Part shown: positions 36,546-51,306 of the stretch, in pieces | Layout: every line of letters starts with the position of its first letter | Position numbering within the stretch: the stretch's first letter is position 1 | Assembly: GCF_036967215.1 (NCBI RefSeq) | Contig: NZ_CP146016.1 | Location: 1 to 64,000, forward strand | Length of the DNA stretch: 64,000 nucleotides | Source of the DNA: Sulfolobus tengchongensis | GTDB lineage: Archaea > Thermoproteota > Thermoprotei_A > Sulfolobales > Sulfolobaceae | Reading direction: 5' to 3' | Notes under the pieces: model-generated | What the model was told of the DNA's origin: nothing | The model's database searches: none | Seen by the model: the letters and a program-made list of their open reading frames with translations, nothing else | Translations under genes and position numbers: made by a program

Positions 36546-37878
36546 TTACGATAACCTCGTGTAGTTCTTTTGCTAATTTTTCTCCTTCTTCCTTATTAAC
36601 TATAAAGGTCATGCTGACGTTAGATATTCCTCTGGATATTGCTAATGGATCATAAGCTGAAGCTATGGATAGTACCTTAGTTGAAATTTCCCTCTTCTTT
36701 ATTCCACATCCTACTATTCCTACAATATTAACATCATTTACATCAATATCCTTAACTAGTGTTCCCTTTAATTCCTCTAATTTTGATAATAGTCTATTTG
36801 CAGAAAGTGAGTCTACTGCAAGCTGTATAGTAGTTTCGCTTGCTGGTTGAGAGATTGATATTATATTGACCCCAGCCTCCTTTGCCTCATTAGCTATTCT
36901 CGCTGCTGAGCCTATTTTTCCTACAATTTTCGTACTTTCTACAGTTACAAGTTTTACATTATCTAGGAGAGATATTCCTTTAAGACCATCAATATTTTCA
37001 CACTGTCCGTTAATCATGGTAAATCCGTCTTCGTATAATGACTCAACGATCACCTTCATATCACTGCCAAATACTGGATCAAAGGTTCTGGGATGTAATC
37101 TTTTTGCTCCCAGCTGTGAAAGTTCTATAGCCTCTTCCAAGGATAGCCTGTTTATCGTTTTAGCATTCTTGAATTTTTTAGGATCTCCAGTCATTATTCC
37201 AGGTACTTCAGTGACTAGTCTAACCTCTTTTGAATCAATTAGTTTTCCTAATAATGTTGCAGTATAATCACTACCTCCTCTTCCTAAAGTAGTGTATTTC
37301 CCTTCCTTAGTCCTTCCTATAAATCCCGGTAAGACTACTACATTGGCCTTCACGTTTCCTAATATGCTTGAAATTTCCTTTTTGGAATCCTCTTCAATTA
37401 CATTTGCCTCACTATAATTATCATCAGTTATAAATGGAGGCGTAATTATTCCTTCAGCTTCTATTCCATTACTTCTCAGTATTGCTGAAAGAAGGATAGT
37501 TGACATTCTTTCTCCAAATGAAAGTATGTAGTCCTTAACTCTTGGAGTCACTTCATCTAGTACTCTTATTGACCAAGCTACCCTAAATAATTCATCACTT
37601 AGCCTAGATAAATCTTTAAATGCATTCTCAAATTCCTTTCCATCGGTAAGCTTTGATAGTAGTTTTATGTGTCTCTCGTATATTTCTGTTACGATATTTG
37701 GTGAATTATCGGTGTTTAATGTAGCACTTATTAGATCGTTGGTTACATTTTTAATTGCTGATGTCACTACAAGTATCTTATCTTTTCTTTTAGAGAAATC
37801 CTTTATTTTCTTTACAATAAGTTCATAATCCCTTTCATCTTTTTGTATAGAACCACCTATTTTAACTATTAGAACCAT
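36538..37878 (-). CDS. lysC: Aspartate kinase
   Basis: 446 residues. Amino-acid-kinase domain starting [13 protein letters not shown], with [15 protein letters not shown] near 198-212, then two ACT domains (about 300-440, [25 protein letters not shown]), suggesting allosteric feedback. It phosphorylates aspartate as the first step to threonine and methionine; homoserine dehydrogenase and kinase are not in this operon. Overlaps thrC by 17 bp. Confidence 0.94.
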   Translation of the reverse strand: MVLIVKIGGSIQKDERDYELIVKKIKDFSKRKDKILVVTSAIKNVTNDLISATLNTDNSPNIVTEIYERHIKLLSKLTDGKEFENAFKDLSRLSDELFRVAWSIRVLDEVTPRVKDYILSFGERMSTILLSAILRSNGIEAEGIITPPFITDDNYSEANVIEEDSKKEISSILGNVKANVVVLPGFIGRTKEGKYTTLGRGGSDYTATLLGKLIDSKEVRLVTEVPGIMTGDPKKFKNAKTINRLSLEEAIELSQLGAKRLHPRTFDPVFGSDMKVIVESLYEDGFTMINGQCENIDGLKGISLLDNVKLVTVESTKIVGKIGSAARIANEAKEAGVNIISISQPASETTIQLAVDSLSANRLLSKLEELKGTLVKDIDVNDVNIVGIVGCGIKKREISTKVLSIASAYDPLAISRGISNVSMTFIVNKEEGEKLAKELHEVIVNG

Positions 37879-39067
37879 TTATCTCACCCAAAATAATTTT
37901 TTCTATATGAAGAGGATTAACTAGGATTCTTTTAGCATCAGCTTTAGTCATACTATCTGGGTCTTTTAATGAGTGTCCGGTTAGAATTAAAACTGTCTTT
38001 TCATCTTTATCAACAATCTTATCGTTTATCGCCTTAAAGTAACCAGCTAGGGCTGTAGCTGAAGCAGGCTCTGCTCCTATTCCTTCTTTCCTAGCTAAGG
38101 TCTTTTGTGCATCTAATATTTCAGAATCCGATACTATTATAGCAGTTCCCCCAGACTCTTTTATTGCTCTTACTGCTTTTTGCCAATTCACTGGTTTACC
38201 TATTCGTATTGCAGTAGCTATAGTGTCTGGATTTTCTATGAAATCTGGAGTATCTTTTCCTTTAATTATTGCGCTAGCTATTGGGGACGCTCCTTCTGCT
38301 TGAACCCCTATCATTCTAGGTATCCTATCAATGACCCCTACTTTAACTAGTTCATTAAATCCCTTCCATATAGCATATATATTACCTGCATTACCTACTG
38401 GTACTATAACGTTATCAGGGACACCAAGCTCTTCTATAATTTCAAACGCTATCGTTTTTTGTCCTTCTAATCTCCATGGGTTGAAGGAGTTTAGCGGATA
38501 TACTATTTTCAAGTCCTTATATAATTTCATAACAGCATCCATGGCTACATCAAAACTTCCATCGACTTCTAATATTACTGAACCGTAAAGAATAGACTGA
38601 GCCAATTTACCTAATGCGACCTTGCCTTTAGGAAGCACGATAAAGCTCTTTATACCAGCTCTTGCGGCGTATGCAGACGCAGAGGCTGCGGTATTCCCAG
38701 TAGATGCAGCAATTACGGTTTTGTAATCTAAACTTACTGCAGAGCTAACAGCTACTGTCATACCTCTATCCTTAAAACTACCAGTGGGATTAAGTCCTTC
38801 AAACTTAAAGTATAAGTTACCATTTATGTTTGATGATTTTATCAGTGGTGTATTGCCTTCATTTATGCTTACGATACTTTTGTAACTACCCGGTATCAAT
38901 TCCTTATATCTCCATACTCCTTTTCCTCTTAATTTACTAAAGGAGAAATCTTTTAGTGGTTCTACTATAATTTCCATTAGCCCTCCACATTTTGGGCATA
39001 GTATTTGGTGTTGGTCTATGGGCATCTCATATTGACAACTTAAGCACTTCATTACTCCAGTTACCAT
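37862..39067 (-). CDS. thrC: Threonine synthase
   Basis: 401 residues. N-terminal zinc-ribbon-like [20 protein letters not shown] (8-27), PLP lysine in GSFKDRGM near 96, phosphate loop STGNTAASA and later [10 protein letters not shown]. It converts O-phosphohomoserine to threonine. First gene of the thrC-lysC-asd-PHP-nreA operon; a TATA-like CTTTAAAC lies about 40 bp before its ATG. Confidence 0.94.
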   Translation of the reverse strand: MVTGVMKCLSCQYEMPIDQHQILCPKCGGLMEIIVEPLKDFSFSKLRGKGVWRYKELIPGSYKSIVSINEGNTPLIKSSNINGNLYFKFEGLNPTGSFKDRGMTVAVSSAVSLDYKTVIAASTGNTAASASAYAARAGIKSFIVLPKGKVALGKLAQSILYGSVILEVDGSFDVAMDAVMKLYKDLKIVYPLNSFNPWRLEGQKTIAFEIIEELGVPDNVIVPVGNAGNIYAIWKGFNELVKVGVIDRIPRMIGVQAEGASPIASAIIKGKDTPDFIENPDTIATAIRIGKPVNWQKAVRAIKESGGTAIIVSDSEILDAQKTLARKEGIGAEPASATALAGYFKAINDKIVDKDEKTVLILTGHSLKDPDSMTKADAKRILVNPLHIEKIILGEINGSNS

Positions 39068-39145
39068 GTTTCCAACAACAATTCACCAGCTGTTTAAAGT
39101 GGTTTATTTTACAAAATATAAGCTTTGTTGAAGTATAATAATCAT

Positions 39146-40591
39146 ATGACATTCAAAGACCTTAGGGATTATATAGAATTTATGAAAAGAAAAGGTAAAT
39201 TAATTGAGATCGATGACGAGGTTAGTGTAGATTTGGAAATAGCTGAAATTACTAGGAGAGCGACCTACGCGCATTTACCTCCCCTTCTATTCAAGAAGAT
39301 AAGAAATTATGAAAATTGGAAGATCATTTCGAACATTTTTTATTCAATTGAGAGTTTATATGAGATTTTTGGAACAAATAGACTTGAATCAATTTCAGAG
39401 AAATTTCTCTCAAGTTTATCCGATATTCCAATTACAATTATTGATAAAATAAAATCACTTAGAGAGATACTAGGGCTTGGTAAAATAATGCCTAAATCAA
39501 AATCACCTAGTTTTAAAGAAGAAAAAGAATTAGATTTAACAAAAATTCCCGCAATTAAAACTTGGCCTAAAGATGCAGGAAGATTTCTAACTTTTTCGAT
39601 AACTATAACGAAAGATCCAGATACTGGAATTCATAATCTTAGCGTTTATAGAATCCAAATTTTAAATCAAAAGGAGGCTTTAGTGCATTGGCAAGCATTT
39701 AAAAGAGGTTCCATGACAGCTAAGAAGTATTTAGAGAAAGGAATCACTAAGATGCCAGTAGCAATAGTGACAGGCGTGGATCCTACAATAGTATTTACAG
39801 CTGCATCTCCAGTACCTCATGGGCTTGATAAGTATATGTTTGCTGGAATTCTTAGAGGTGAAGGAGTTGATGTAACTGAATTAGATAATCAGTTGTTGGT
39901 ACCAAGTCATTCAGAAGTAGTTTTGGCTGGTTATGTAGATTTAAACGATACACGACTAGAGGGTCCTTTTGGAGATCATATGGGTTATTATACACCGCCT
40001 GACTATTATCCCGTTTTTAAATTAGAAAAAGCTTACATAAGAGAAGATCCCATATTCCATGTAACCTCCGTTGGTAAACCACCTCTTGAAGATGCTTGGA
40101 TAGGCAAAGGTGTTGAAAGAATTTTCTTACCGTTTGCGAAAATGATTGTCCCAGAATTAGTTGATATGAATTTACCAGAGTATGGTCTATTTACTGGAAT
40201 AGGAATATTTTCCATTAAGAAGTATTATCCCGGTCAAGCTAAGAGAGTGATGATGTCTTTATGGGGTATGGGTCAGTTAAGTCTTCTAAAAATAATAATT
40301 ATTGTTGATGATAACGTAAACGTTCATGACATAAATCAAGTCCTATATTCAATTGCAGCGAATGTTGATCCAAAACGTGATATATGGGTAATAGAAAACG
40401 TACTTACAGACTCTTTAGATCCTAGTGTCCCATTCCCTCCCTTAGGTAGTAAATTAGGTATAGATGCGACTAGGAAATTAAAAGAGGAAATGGGAAAAGA
40501 CTGGCCTGAAGAAGTTAGCTCAGATGAAAAAGTAGTAGAGAAGGCTCAACAAATATTAAGTAAAATTATAAAGAGAGGTCAACTCTCCTAA
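39146..40591 (+). CDS. ubiD: UbiD-family prenylated-FMN decarboxylase
   Basis: About 481 residues from ATG 39146 ([19 protein letters not shown]). TTG 39125 would extend it, but AAATATAAG at 39113-39121 predicts a leaderless start at the ATG. Family markers are [17 protein letters not shown] near 143, [17 protein letters not shown] and [15 protein letters not shown] near 278. The substrate is uncertain: 4-hydroxybenzoate-type or other aromatic acids. No ubiX is in the window. Confidence 0.92.
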   Translation: MTFKDLRDYIEFMKRKGKLIEIDDEVSVDLEIAEITRRATYAHLPPLLFKKIRNYENWKIISNIFYSIESLYEIFGTNRLESISEKFLSSLSDIPITIIDKIKSLREILGLGKIMPKSKSPSFKEEKELDLTKIPAIKTWPKDAGRFLTFSITITKDPDTGIHNLSVYRIQILNQKEALVHWQAFKRGSMTAKKYLEKGITKMPVAIVTGVDPTIVFTAASPVPHGLDKYMFAGILRGEGVDVTELDNQLLVPSHSEVVLAGYVDLNDTRLEGPFGDHMGYYTPPDYYPVFKLEKAYIREDPIFHVTSVGKPPLEDAWIGKGVERIFLPFAKMIVPELVDMNLPEYGLFTGIGIFSIKKYYPGQAKRVMMSLWGMGQLSLLKIIIIVDDNVNVHDINQVLYSIAANVDPKRDIWVIENVLTDSLDPSVPFPPLGSKLGIDATRKLKEEMGKDWPEEVSSDEKVVEKAQQILSKIIKRGQLS

Positions 40592-40847
40592 CTATCATTT
40601 GGTCCTTGTATATTATTGATACTTCGCTAATATCCTCTAATTTTGTTTGTATTTCTATCGTTTGATTTCTTTTTAATTCCTTATCGATTTTTATATTTTC
40701 TGTAATTGATTTAAGACCAACCTTATCATCTATCATATTTACTGTAACATGATACCTTAAGATGATTTCTATAATTCTTATCGGATATTCCAAATTACTA
40801 GTTATTTTAAGAGTTTTCCCATCATGTCTAATTGTAAATGGTTCCAT
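40566..40847 (-). CDS. Hypothetical 93-aa protein
   Basis: Beta-rich small protein ([18 protein letters not shown]) with alternating hydrophobic and charged residues and no motif. Convergent overlap of 26 bp with ubiD, divergent from cdvB2 (about 80 bp). Probably a real Sulfolobales-specific gene; function unknown. Confidence 0.55.
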   Translation of the reverse strand: MEPFTIRHDGKTLKITSNLEYPIRIIEIILRYHVTVNMIDDKVGLKSITENIKIDKELKRNQTIEIQTKLEDISEVSIIYKDQMIVRRVDLSL

Positions 40848-40928
40848 AGTTAATAATAGATTTCTTTGGGTATTATGTATTGCCGTACTTAAAAGACGTA
40901 CTATTCCAAGAATTAGATTAGAGCCGAA

Positions 40929-41594
40929 ATGGCCTCAAGCAAAGTAGAAGATTTTGTAAAGAATTGGGGTGGAAAACAAGAGCCAAGTATTGGTGAGAGA
41001 ATAAAGAATGCTTTCAAACCTCAACAACCATTGAGATATAGATTAGTAATGGCAAATTATAGACTAAGAACAATGATAAGTCGTTTAGATGTGTACATAT
41101 CAAGATTACAAGAAAGGGACAGGACACTGTTTGAGAAGGTAGTAGAGGCACAGATGTCTAAGGATACAGCTAGGGCTGCGATGTACGCTAATGAGATAGC
41201 TGAGATAAGGAAGATCTCTAGGCAATTAATCACTACTCAGATAGCTTTAGAACAAGTACAATTGAGACTAGAAACCATAACTGAGTTAGGTGATGTGTTT
41301 AATAGCCTAATACCAGTTTTAGGAGTTATAAAGGAACTAAGAAACGCAATGAAAGGAGTTATGCCAGAGATAAGCTTAGAGTTGGCTGAACTAGAAGAAG
41401 GATTACAAGAAGTAGTAATAGAAGCAGGTGACTTTACTGGTGCACCAGTAAGTTACGCAGCTTCAAGCCCAGAGGCAAGAAAGATATTGGAAGAGGCTTC
41501 CGTTGTTGCAGAACAGAGAATGAAGGAGAAATTCCCAGAATTACCAAGTTTCGTTACATCAACTCAGAAGTCGTCTAGTACTGAACAGAAATAA
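40929..41594 (+). CDS. cdvB2: ESCRT-III homolog CdvB2
   Basis: 221 residues of the archaeal ESCRT-III fold: a basic helical hairpin ([31 protein letters not shown], about 34-64) and further helices with [18 protein letters not shown]. The acidic C-terminal region [13 protein letters not shown] may serve as a CdvC (Vps4) interaction segment. It lacks the C-terminal winged helix by which CdvB binds CdvA, so it is a CdvB1/B2/B3-type paralog; the locus between ubiD and PEP synthase fits CdvB2. It drives late ring constriction in cytokinesis. Confidence 0.88.
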   Translation: MASSKVEDFVKNWGGKQEPSIGERIKNAFKPQQPLRYRLVMANYRLRTMISRLDVYISRLQERDRTLFEKVVEAQMSKDTARAAMYANEIAEIRKISRQLITTQIALEQVQLRLETITELGDVFNSLIPVLGVIKELRNAMKGVMPEISLELAELEEGLQEVVIEAGDFTGAPVSYAASSPEARKILEEASVVAEQRMKEKFPELPSFVTSTQKSSSTEQK

Positions 41595-41681
41595 TATCTA
41601 TTATATAGATTTTTTACAAAGGTTTAAACGATAAAATAATTTTTTAAGGTTCTATTTAGATAGATATATGGGGAGTTCTAT

Positions 41682-44075
<2,394 letters not shown>

Positions 44076-44080
44076 TTTCT

Positions 44081-44383
44081 CTAAATATTATTTTTATATA
44101 TTTTTCGCTTATGACAATCTTTGCATATTCTTCTTGCTCCATCAAAATATGCAGTACAATTTTCACAAATAATTTTACCACATATTTCGCAAGAACCTAT
44201 TGATAAATGTTCCTCACATAACTTACATAAACTCATTTCACATACTTTACATATTTTTCTATACTGTATGTAATCTTCATGGCATACTTGCCTTCCACAT
44301 ATAGTACATTTAAAAAATGAAATGTTTTCTTCGCAAATTTCACATCTCAATGAATTCTTTAAACCATCTATAGGCTTCATCAT
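44081..44383 (-). CDS. Small multi-zinc-finger protein
   Basis: About 100 residues if started at ATG 44383 or 44380 ([12 protein letters not shown]), overlapping the 3' end of ino1 by about 44 bp; the frame is open up to 44446. Four or five CxxC/CxxH knuckles in series (CEIC, CTIC, CHEDY, CKVC, CKLCEEH, CEIC, CENC, CKDCH) form B-box/RING-like cross-brace zinc sites. Possible protein- or nucleic-acid-binding adaptor; function unknown. Confidence 0.65.
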   Translation of the reverse strand: MMKPIDGLKNSLRCEICEENISFFKCTICGRQVCHEDYIQYRKICKVCEMSLCKLCEEHLSIGSCEICGKIICENCTAYFDGARRICKDCHKRKIYKNNI

Positions 44384-45419
44384 CGTCTTTAGCCTGAATT
44401 GGGGGGTGCTTAAAATAGAACGCTGATACTTTCTCAAGTGGACCACCTATTTTCTTGTCTAAAGCGACCTTCACTGCTCTTATAACATCTATTAAAACTG
44501 CAGCACAATTAGCCTTATCGTCGACTTCTAAAGAGGCTTCAACTTTTATTGGCATTCCCGCGAACGCGCTTCCTTTTACATAGATATACGCTACTTTTGT
44601 ATTTCCCAAGAATGGTATATAATCACTGGGTCCTATTCTTATTTTTCCCTCACTTTTTATAACTTCCCCATTATCTAGAGTGCTAGTCACAGCTTCTGTT
44701 TTACTTATTCTCTTTGATACTAATCTTTCCTCTGTTTTCATATTTAAAAAGTCAGTATTTCCGCCAACATTTAATTGATAAGTTTCTTCTACTTTCACTC
44801 CTCTTAATCTAAAGAGTGAGGTTATTGCTCTGTGAAATATCGTCGCACCTAATTGACTCTTGACGTCATCGCCGGCTAATGGTAAGTTTTTCTCTTTGAA
44901 TTTTTTAGGGAAGTACCCGGTGGGATCGCTAGCTATAAATACAGGTATTGCATTTATAAACGCGGTTCCACTCATTAAGGATGCATTTGCATATGCTTTT
45001 GTGGCATTTTCGCTTCCAACTGGCAGTAAATTAACCAGTATTTCAGCTCTACTGCTCTTTAACTCATCTAATATTTTCTCAACAGTACCATCATAGGTGG
45101 GATTAAACACATTAACCATATGTGAAGCTACACCATCAAGAACGGGTCCTGCTACTACCCTAATACCTTTCTTCTCTATATTAACTATTTTTGGGGTTAT
45201 ATTTGGGGGTTCAAATATTGCCTCTGAAATATCCTTTCCTACCTTATTACGTGAAACGTCAAAAGCAGCTACAATTTCTATATCGGTAATTTTGTACCCT
45301 CCAATAATTGGGGTAATCAATCCTTCATAATAATCATCGCCTTTTAATTTGTAATATTCTATCCCTTGAATTAACATAGACGCACAGTTGCCTAATCCAG
45401 CTATTGCTACTCTAATCAT
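44340..45419 (-). CDS. ino1: Myo-inositol-1-phosphate synthase
   Basis: About 359 residues from ATG 45419 (TTG 45422 would add one). N-terminal Rossmann motif [13 protein letters not shown] (9-21), central [14 protein letters not shown] and the NADH-binding [17 protein letters not shown] near 190, [12 protein letters not shown]-type sequence near 221-229. It makes inositol phosphate for archaeal phosphatidylinositol lipids and compatible solutes. Divergent from acyP. Confidence 0.94.
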   Translation of the reverse strand: MIRVAIAGLGNCASMLIQGIEYYKLKGDDYYEGLITPIIGGYKITDIEIVAAFDVSRNKVGKDISEAIFEPPNITPKIVNIEKKGIRVVAGPVLDGVASHMVNVFNPTYDGTVEKILDELKSSRAEILVNLLPVGSENATKAYANASLMSGTAFINAIPVFIASDPTGYFPKKFKEKNLPLAGDDVKSQLGATIFHRAITSLFRLRGVKVEETYQLNVGGNTDFLNMKTEERLVSKRISKTEAVTSTLDNGEVIKSEGKIRIGPSDYIPFLGNTKVAYIYVKGSAFAGMPIKVEASLEVDDKANCAAVLIDVIRAVKVALDKKIGGPLEKVSAFYFKHPPIQAKDDDEAYRWFKEFIEM

Positions 45420-45478
45420 CAACTTTAAGTTAAATAACTAGATAAAATATGTTGTGATGAAAGGGAAAAATCGGACTC

Positions 45479-45784
45479 GTGAAGAAGTGGAGCGACACTG
45501 AGGTGAGTCAAATGTTAAAGCGAGTCTATATCCGTATATATGGTGTAGTTCAAGGTGTAGGTTTTCGAAAATTTGTTCAAATTCACGCAATAAGATTAGG
45601 AATAAAGGGTTATGCAAGGAATTTGCCTGATGGATCTGTAGAAGTCGTTGCAGAAGGTCATGAGGAGGCTTTAAGTAAGTTATTAGAATATGTTAGAAGA
45701 GGTCCACCTGCTGCTGAAGTAGAAAAAGTTGATTATTCTTTCAGTGAATATAAGGGGGAGTTTAAGGAATTTGAGACTTACTAA
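45479..45784 (+). CDS. acyP: Acylphosphatase
   Basis: 101 residues from GTG 45479. The catalytic loop [11 protein letters not shown] has the anion-binding Arg, and [17 protein letters not shown] holds the catalytic Asn. The first 11 residues ([11 protein letters not shown]) are the flexible tail also present in the 101-residue S. solfataricus acylphosphatase, which supports GTG over the internal ATG 45512. It hydrolyses acyl phosphates such as carbamoyl phosphate. Confidence 0.95.
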   Translation: MKKWSDTEVSQMLKRVYIRIYGVVQGVGFRKFVQIHAIRLGIKGYARNLPDGSVEVVAEGHEEALSKLLEYVRRGPPAAEVEKVDYSFSEYKGEFKEFETY

Positions 45785-45803
45785 AAGTTTATAAGGTAAA
45801 AAG

Positions 45804-45836
45804 CATTTATAATGTACCGGTGCTTTTGATGTACCA
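45804..45836 (+). promoter_or_regulatory. trp operon promoter with ATGTACC direct repeats
   Basis: CATTTATAA at 45804-45812 is a TATA box about 26 bp before a predicted start site next to the trpB2 ATG (45837), so the transcript is leaderless. ATGTACC occurs at 45812-45818 and 45829-45835, 17 bp apart, flanking the space between TATA box and start site. A repressor bound there would block initiation. Repeats are seen; the role is inferred. Confidence 0.55.
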
Positions 45837-47114
45837 ATGGTAAAAGAAGACGAAATTTTGCCTAAGTATTGGTACAATATAATTCCGGATTTGCCTAAAC
45901 CATTACCTCCGCCTAGAGATCCCCAAGGTGCTGAATTTTCAAGAATTGATTTGTTAAGAAGCATATTGCCTAAGGAGATTTTAAGACAACAGTTTACTAT
46001 AGAAAGATATGTAAGAATACCGGAAGAAGTAAGAGATAGGTATATATCGATAGGAAGACCAACTCCTTTATTCAGAGCAAGGAGGTTAGAAGAATATTTA
46101 AAGACACCGGCAAGGATTTACTTTAAATTTGAAGGCGCTACACCTACCGGTTCTCATAAGATAAATACTGCAATACCACAAGCGTATTTTGCAAAAGAAG
46201 AAGGTATAAATCATGTAGTTACTGAAACTGGAGCTGGTCAATGGGGAACTGCAGTAGCATTAGCTGCAAGTATGTATAACATGAAAAGTACAATATTTAT
46301 GGTAAGGGTTAGTTATGAGCAGAAACCAATGAGAAAAAGTATTATGCAGTTGTATGGTGCTAATGTATATGCAAGTCCTACAAATTTAACTGAATTTGGG
46401 AGAAAGATATTAGAAGCTAATCCTCAGCATCCTGGATCCTTAGGTATAGCAATGAGTGAGGCTATAGAATATGCTCTTAAGAATGAGTTCAGATATTTAG
46501 TAGGCAGTGTTCTAGATGTAGTCTTGTTGCACCAGAGTGTGATTGGTCAAGAGACTATGGCACAATTGGATTTATTAGGGGAAAATGCTGACGTCCTAAT
46601 CGGATGCGTTGGAGGAGGCAGTAATTTTGGTGGTTTTGTTTATCCTTTTATTGGAAGTAAAAGAGGTAGACGATATATTGCTGTAAGTTCAGCAGAGATT
46701 CCTAAATTCAGTAAAGGTGAGTATAAATATGATTTTCCAGATTCGGCTGGGCTTTTGCCTTTAGTGAAAATGATAACGTTAGGCAAGGATTATGTTCCAC
46801 CACCCATATATGCAGGTGGATTAAGATATCACGGTGTAGCACCCACACTCAGTCTATTGATAAAGGAAGGCATAATAGAGTGGAGAGAATATAATGAAAG
46901 AGAAATTTTTGAGGCAGCTAAGATATTTATGGAAACCCAAGGTATTGTCCCAGCTCCAGAGTCAGCTCATGCTATAAAGGCTGTAATTGATGAAGCCGTA
47001 GAAGCTAGGAAAAGTAGGGAGAAAAAAGTTATAGTATTTAATCTGAGTGGGCATGGTCTATTAGACCTATCAAATTACGAATCTATGATGAAAAGGTTGG
47101 CTGGAAATGGGTAA
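45837..47114 (+). CDS. trpB2: Tryptophan synthase beta chain, TrpB2 type
   Basis: 425 residues. PLP lysine in TGSHKINTA near 105, [10 protein letters not shown] near 125, phosphate loop [11 protein letters not shown] near 255. The long N-terminus and divergent loops place it in TrpB2, the form found in the S. solfataricus trp operon. It condenses indole and serine. The stop overlaps trpA by 8 bp. Confidence 0.95.
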   Translation: MVKEDEILPKYWYNIIPDLPKPLPPPRDPQGAEFSRIDLLRSILPKEILRQQFTIERYVRIPEEVRDRYISIGRPTPLFRARRLEEYLKTPARIYFKFEGATPTGSHKINTAIPQAYFAKEEGINHVVTETGAGQWGTAVALAASMYNMKSTIFMVRVSYEQKPMRKSIMQLYGANVYASPTNLTEFGRKILEANPQHPGSLGIAMSEAIEYALKNEFRYLVGSVLDVVLLHQSVIGQETMAQLDLLGENADVLIGCVGGGSNFGGFVYPFIGSKRGRRYIAVSSAEIPKFSKGEYKYDFPDSAGLLPLVKMITLGKDYVPPPIYAGGLRYHGVAPTLSLLIKEGIIEWREYNEREIFEAAKIFMETQGIVPAPESAHAIKAVIDEAVEARKSREKKVIVFNLSGHGLLDLSNYESMMKRLAGNG

Positions 47115-47838
47115 GCTATTTGTGTTATATATGACTGTAGGTTACCCTAATGAGCAAGGATTCAAAGAATTCATCACTAAAGCTGTTGATAACGGTGTGG
47201 ATATATTAGAGCTAGGGATACCTCCAAAGTATGCTAAGTATGATGGTCCAGTAATAAGGAAAAGTTATGATAAAGTTAGAGGTCTAGATATTTGGTCTTT
47301 ACTAGGATATGTTAGTGAAAAAGTAGATATTCCAATAATAGCACTGACTTATCTAGAAGAATGGATCAACCAACTAGGTAATTTTTTGGATAGATTAAAA
47401 GAAATTAAATTGGACGGAGTTTTATTTCCAGATTTACTCATCGATTATATTGATGAATTTGAGAAAATCGATAAGATAATAAAGAGTAAAGGTATAAAGG
47501 ACGTTATTTTTACCTCGCCCTCTGTTCCAGATCTTTTAATTCATAGAGTGTCTAAGATTAGTGACTTATTCTTATATTATGGTGTCAGGCCCACTACTGG
47601 CGTACCAATACCAGTATCAGTAAAACAACTGATTAATAGAGTTAGGAATATAGTGGATAATAAATTAGTAGTAGGATTTGGGCTATCTAACGAATCTGAT
47701 TTAAGAGACGCCTTAAGCGCAGGTGCTGATGGAGTAGCTATTGGAACAGCGTTCATAGAGGAGATTGAAAGAAATGGAATTGATTCTGCTGTAAACTTAG
47801 TTAAGAAAATTAGGGTGATTTTGGATGAATATCAATGA
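47107..47838 (+). CDS. trpA: Tryptophan synthase alpha chain
   Basis: 243-residue TIM barrel that cleaves indole-3-glycerol phosphate: [17 protein letters not shown] (Glu near 36-37), FPDLLIDY with catalytic Asp near 120, TGVPIPVS phosphate region. Slightly short at the N-terminus compared with bacterial TrpA, normal for Sulfolobus. Overlaps trpD by 14 bp. Confidence 0.95.
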   Translation: MGKLFVLYMTVGYPNEQGFKEFITKAVDNGVDILELGIPPKYAKYDGPVIRKSYDKVRGLDIWSLLGYVSEKVDIPIIALTYLEEWINQLGNFLDRLKEIKLDGVLFPDLLIDYIDEFEKIDKIIKSKGIKDVIFTSPSVPDLLIHRVSKISDLFLYYGVRPTTGVPIPVSVKQLINRVRNIVDNKLVVGFGLSNESDLRDALSAGADGVAIGTAFIEEIERNGIDSAVNLVKKIRVILDEYQ

Positions 47839-48865
47839 AATTTTGAAGAAGCTTATAAATAAATCTAATTTGGAAATTGAAGAAGCCGAAGAATTAGCTA
47901 AAGCTATAATTAGAGGGGATGTCCCAGAGATTCTGACATCAGCAATTCTTGTAGCCCTAAGGATGAAAGGTGAAAGTATAAGTGAGATAGTTGGGTTTGC
48001 AAGAGCTATGAGAGAGCTTGCTATTAAAATAGATGTTCATAACGCGATAGATACTGCTGGCACTGGAGGAGATGGTTTAAGTACAGTAAATGTTAGTACG
48101 GCTAGTGCTATTCTACTAAGTTTAGTCAATCCAGTTGCTAAACATGGGAATAGAGCAGTAAGTGGGAAAAGTGGCAGTGCGGACGTGCTCGAAGCTTTAG
48201 GATATAACATTGTAGTGCCTCCAGAAAAGGCTAAAGAGTTAATACATAAGACTAATTTCGTTTTCCTCTTTGCTCAATATTATCATCCTGCTATGAAGAA
48301 CGTAGCAAATGTAAGAAGGACCTTAGGAATTAGGACAATTTTTAATATTTTAGGCCCATTAACGAATCCAGCTAATGCAAAATATCAATTAATGGGAGTG
48401 TTTTCGAAAGACTACCTAAATCTTCTGTCAAAAAGCGCATTAGAACTCGATTTTAAAAAGATAGTATTAGTACATGGAGAACCTGGTATAGATGAAGTTA
48501 GTCCAATAGGTAAAACCTTCTTAAGCATCGTTACTAATGGTAATATAGAAGAGATTACAATTAATGTAACGGATTTCGGGATATCTCCTATTCCAATTGA
48601 TAGGCTAATTGTTAACTCATCTGAGGATTCTGCAATAAAAATAATTAGGGCCTTTTTGGGTAAAGATGAGGATGTAGCAAGATTTTTAAGAATTAACACA
48701 GCAGTGGGTCTTTTCGTACTAGATAAAGTAAGCGATTTTAGAGAAGGCTATGAGTACGCGGGATATTTAATAGATAAGTCGATAGATAAACTAAATGAGA
48801 TAATATCGCTTAATGGTGATTTAAATAGATTGAAAGCAATAATGGCGAGAGTCAATGGTAGTTAA
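47825..48865 (+). CDS. trpD: Anthranilate phosphoribosyltransferase
   Basis: 346 residues. PRPP-binding motif [15 protein letters not shown] near 79-93, [21 protein letters not shown] near 105-125 and [22 protein letters not shown] near 158. It transfers phosphoribosyl to anthranilate. The end overlaps trpF by 11 bp. Confidence 0.96.
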   Translation: MNINEILKKLINKSNLEIEEAEELAKAIIRGDVPEILTSAILVALRMKGESISEIVGFARAMRELAIKIDVHNAIDTAGTGGDGLSTVNVSTASAILLSLVNPVAKHGNRAVSGKSGSADVLEALGYNIVVPPEKAKELIHKTNFVFLFAQYYHPAMKNVANVRRTLGIRTIFNILGPLTNPANAKYQLMGVFSKDYLNLLSKSALELDFKKIVLVHGEPGIDEVSPIGKTFLSIVTNGNIEEITINVTDFGISPIPIDRLIVNSSEDSAIKIIRAFLGKDEDVARFLRINTAVGLFVLDKVSDFREGYEYAGYLIDKSIDKLNEIISLNGDLNRLKAIMARVNGS

Positions 48866-49472
48866 GCTAAAGATTTGTGGTAATGCCACACTATCTGATA
48901 TCATAGAGATATCTAAACTTGATGTAGATTATGTAGGAATTGTTACTGATCCAATTAGTCAGAGATTTGCTAAGAAGGAATTTATAGGTTTCGTCAAAAA
49001 ATATATAGGAAAACCAATAGTAAATGTAATGGTAAATATACAAATAAATAACAAAATTGTCGATGAACTGAAAACATCAGACTACATACAAATACATAGA
49101 GTATTAAATGACTCAGAGTTAGAGATTCTTAGATCCTATGATACAAAACGAATCATATTATATGTACCCGCTTCATTTGAATACAAGAAGTATCTAGATA
49201 AAGTTGTGAATATCGTGGATATGGTACTTATTGATTCGGTAAGAAAAGGAGTTAGTGTAGATTTTAATGTGTTTGCTAGTTTTATCAGAGAGTACCCCAA
49301 TTTAGGTGTAGGTGGGAAAATTAACATAGAAAATGCTCTCAGTTTTATTAATTTAAATCCTGCTTGGATTGATATTTCTAGCAGTGTAGAAATCTATCCT
49401 GGGAAAAAAGATCTTACAAAGGTTAAAAAAATTGTTGAGGTAGTTAAATATGGAGATCCATTCAATAAGTGA
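48855..49472 (+). CDS. trpF: Phosphoribosylanthranilate isomerase
   Basis: 205-residue TIM barrel beginning [15 protein letters not shown] with the catalytic Cys in [30 protein letters not shown] and [10 protein letters not shown] follow the family order. Overlaps trpE by 23 bp. Confidence 0.94.
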   Translation: MVVKLKICGNATLSDIIEISKLDVDYVGIVTDPISQRFAKKEFIGFVKKYIGKPIVNVMVNIQINNKIVDELKTSDYIQIHRVLNDSELEILRSYDTKRIILYVPASFEYKKYLDKVVNIVDMVLIDSVRKGVSVDFNVFASFIREYPNLGVGGKINIENALSFINLNPAWIDISSSVEIYPGKKDLTKVKKIVEVVKYGDPFNK

Positions 49473-50715
49473 GTTTGCATCACCATTTGACGTGTTTAAG
49501 TGTGTAGAGAGAAACTTTAAGGTAGCTGGCTTATTAGAAAGTATATCAGGACCTCAATACAAGGCTAGATATAGCATAATAGCATGGACAAACAAGAATC
49601 ATATAAGAATTCATGATGACCCTTTAAATGCACTTAGTGCTAACATAAAAGGCTTACATAAATTGGAGATTCCAGGCTTATTTAAAGGCGGAATGATAGG
49701 GTATATAAGTTACGATGCTGTAAGATTCTGGGAAAAAATAAAAGATATTAAACCAGTTGCAGAAGAGTGGCCATATGCAGAATTTTTCATTCCCGATAAC
49801 ATTATAGTATATGACCATAACGAAGGCAAAGTTTATGTTGATGCTGATTTAAGTAGCATAGGTGGTTGTAAAGATATAGGAGATTTTAAGGTTAGTTTTT
49901 ATGATGAATCTCTAAATAAAAACAACTATGAGAAGATAGTTTCAGAGTCTTTAGAATATATAAGATCTGGATATATATTCCAAGTTGTATTATCTAGATT
50001 TTATAGATATTTATTCAAGGGAGATCCACTAAAGATGTATTATAATTTGAGGAGAATAAATCCCTCTCCTTATATGTTTTATCTTAAATTTGATGAAAGA
50101 TATCTAATAGGCTCTAGTCCTGAGTTATTATTTAGGGTACAAGATAATATTGTTGAAACTTATCCAATAGCTGGTACAAGACCTAGGGGTTCTGATCAAG
50201 AAGAAGATCTTAAGTTAGAATTGGAATTGTTAAATTCTGAAAAGGATAAAGCAGAGCATTTAATGCTTGTTGACTTAGCTAGAAACGATTTAGGTAAGGT
50301 CTGTGTACCAGGGACAGTTAGGGTACCTGAACTAATGTTCATAGAAAAGTATAGTCATGTTCAACATATAGTATCCAAGGTTGTAGGAACACTAAAAAAG
50401 AAGTATAATGGATTAAATGTTTTGTCAGCTACTTTTCCAGCTGGAACTGTAAGCGGAGCCCCAAAACCTATGGCAATGAATATTATTGAAACTCTAGAGG
50501 AATATAAAAGGGGCCCTTATGCTGGTGCAGTAGGTTTTATCTCAGCAGATGGTGATGCTGAATTTGCAATAGCTATAAGGACGGCATTTTTAAATAAAGA
50601 CCTATTACGAATACATGCTGGTGCAGGTATAGTATATGATTCTAATCCCGAGTCGGAGTATTTTGAAACTGAACATAAATTAAAGGCGTTAAAAGTAGCG
50701 ATAGGGGTAAGTTAG
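49450..50715 (+). CDS. trpE: Anthranilate synthase component I
   Basis: 421 residues of the chorismate-binding family. [12 protein letters not shown] near 177, [25 protein letters not shown] near 220-244, [14 protein letters not shown] and [14 protein letters not shown] near 338. Feedback by tryptophan is expected from the family. One base separates its stop from the trpG ATG. Confidence 0.96.
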   Translation: MEIHSISEFASPFDVFKCVERNFKVAGLLESISGPQYKARYSIIAWTNKNHIRIHDDPLNALSANIKGLHKLEIPGLFKGGMIGYISYDAVRFWEKIKDIKPVAEEWPYAEFFIPDNIIVYDHNEGKVYVDADLSSIGGCKDIGDFKVSFYDESLNKNNYEKIVSESLEYIRSGYIFQVVLSRFYRYLFKGDPLKMYYNLRRINPSPYMFYLKFDERYLIGSSPELLFRVQDNIVETYPIAGTRPRGSDQEEDLKLELELLNSEKDKAEHLMLVDLARNDLGKVCVPGTVRVPELMFIEKYSHVQHIVSKVVGTLKKKYNGLNVLSATFPAGTVSGAPKPMAMNIIETLEEYKRGPYAGAVGFISADGDAEFAIAIRTAFLNKDLLRIHAGAGIVYDSNPESEYFETEHKLKALKVAIGVS

Positions 50716-51303
50716 ATGGATTTAACTTTAATAATAGATAATTACGATAGTTTCGTCTATAATATAGCGCAAATAATTGGCGAGTTAGGAAGTTATCCTA
50801 TTGTTATCAGAAATGATGAAATAAGTGTAAAGGGTATAGAGAGAATAGATCCAGATAGGATTATAATATCACCAGGGCCAGGTACACCAGAAAAGCAAGA
50901 AGATATAGGGATAACATTGGATGTTATAAGGTCTTTTGGTAAGAAAATTCCTATATTGGGAGTGTGTTTAGGTCACCAAGCTATTGGATATGCATTTGGA
51001 GCTCGGATAAGAAGAGCCAAAAGAGTTTTCCATGGGAAGATCAGCAATATAATTATAGTAAACAATAACGTCCCACCCTTATATTACGGTGTTCCTAAGG
51101 AGTTTAAGGCTACTAGATATCACAGCCTAGTGGTTGATGATGTTAATAGTCCATTAGTTATTGATGCAAGATCGAGTGAGGATGATGAAATTATGGCTAT
51201 CCATCATGAAGAATATCCAATATACGGTGTTCAGTTTCATCCAGAGAGTGTGGGAACTCCGATAGGGTATAAGATACTTTATAATTTCTTGAACAGAATA
51301 TAG
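50716..51303 (+). CDS. trpG: Anthranilate synthase component II (glutaminase)
   Basis: 195-residue class I glutamine amidotransferase: [12 protein letters not shown] at the N-terminus, catalytic Cys in [10 protein letters not shown] near 84, and the His-Glu pair in QFHPES near 175. It supplies ammonia to TrpE. Confidence 0.96.
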   Translation: MDLTLIIDNYDSFVYNIAQIIGELGSYPIVIRNDEISVKGIERIDPDRIIISPGPGTPEKQEDIGITLDVIRSFGKKIPILGVCLGHQAIGYAFGARIRRAKRVFHGKISNIIIVNNNVPPLYYGVPKEFKATRYHSLVVDDVNSPLVIDARSSEDDEIMAIHHEEYPIYGVQFHPESVGTPIGYKILYNFLNRI

Positions 51304-51306
51304 TAC

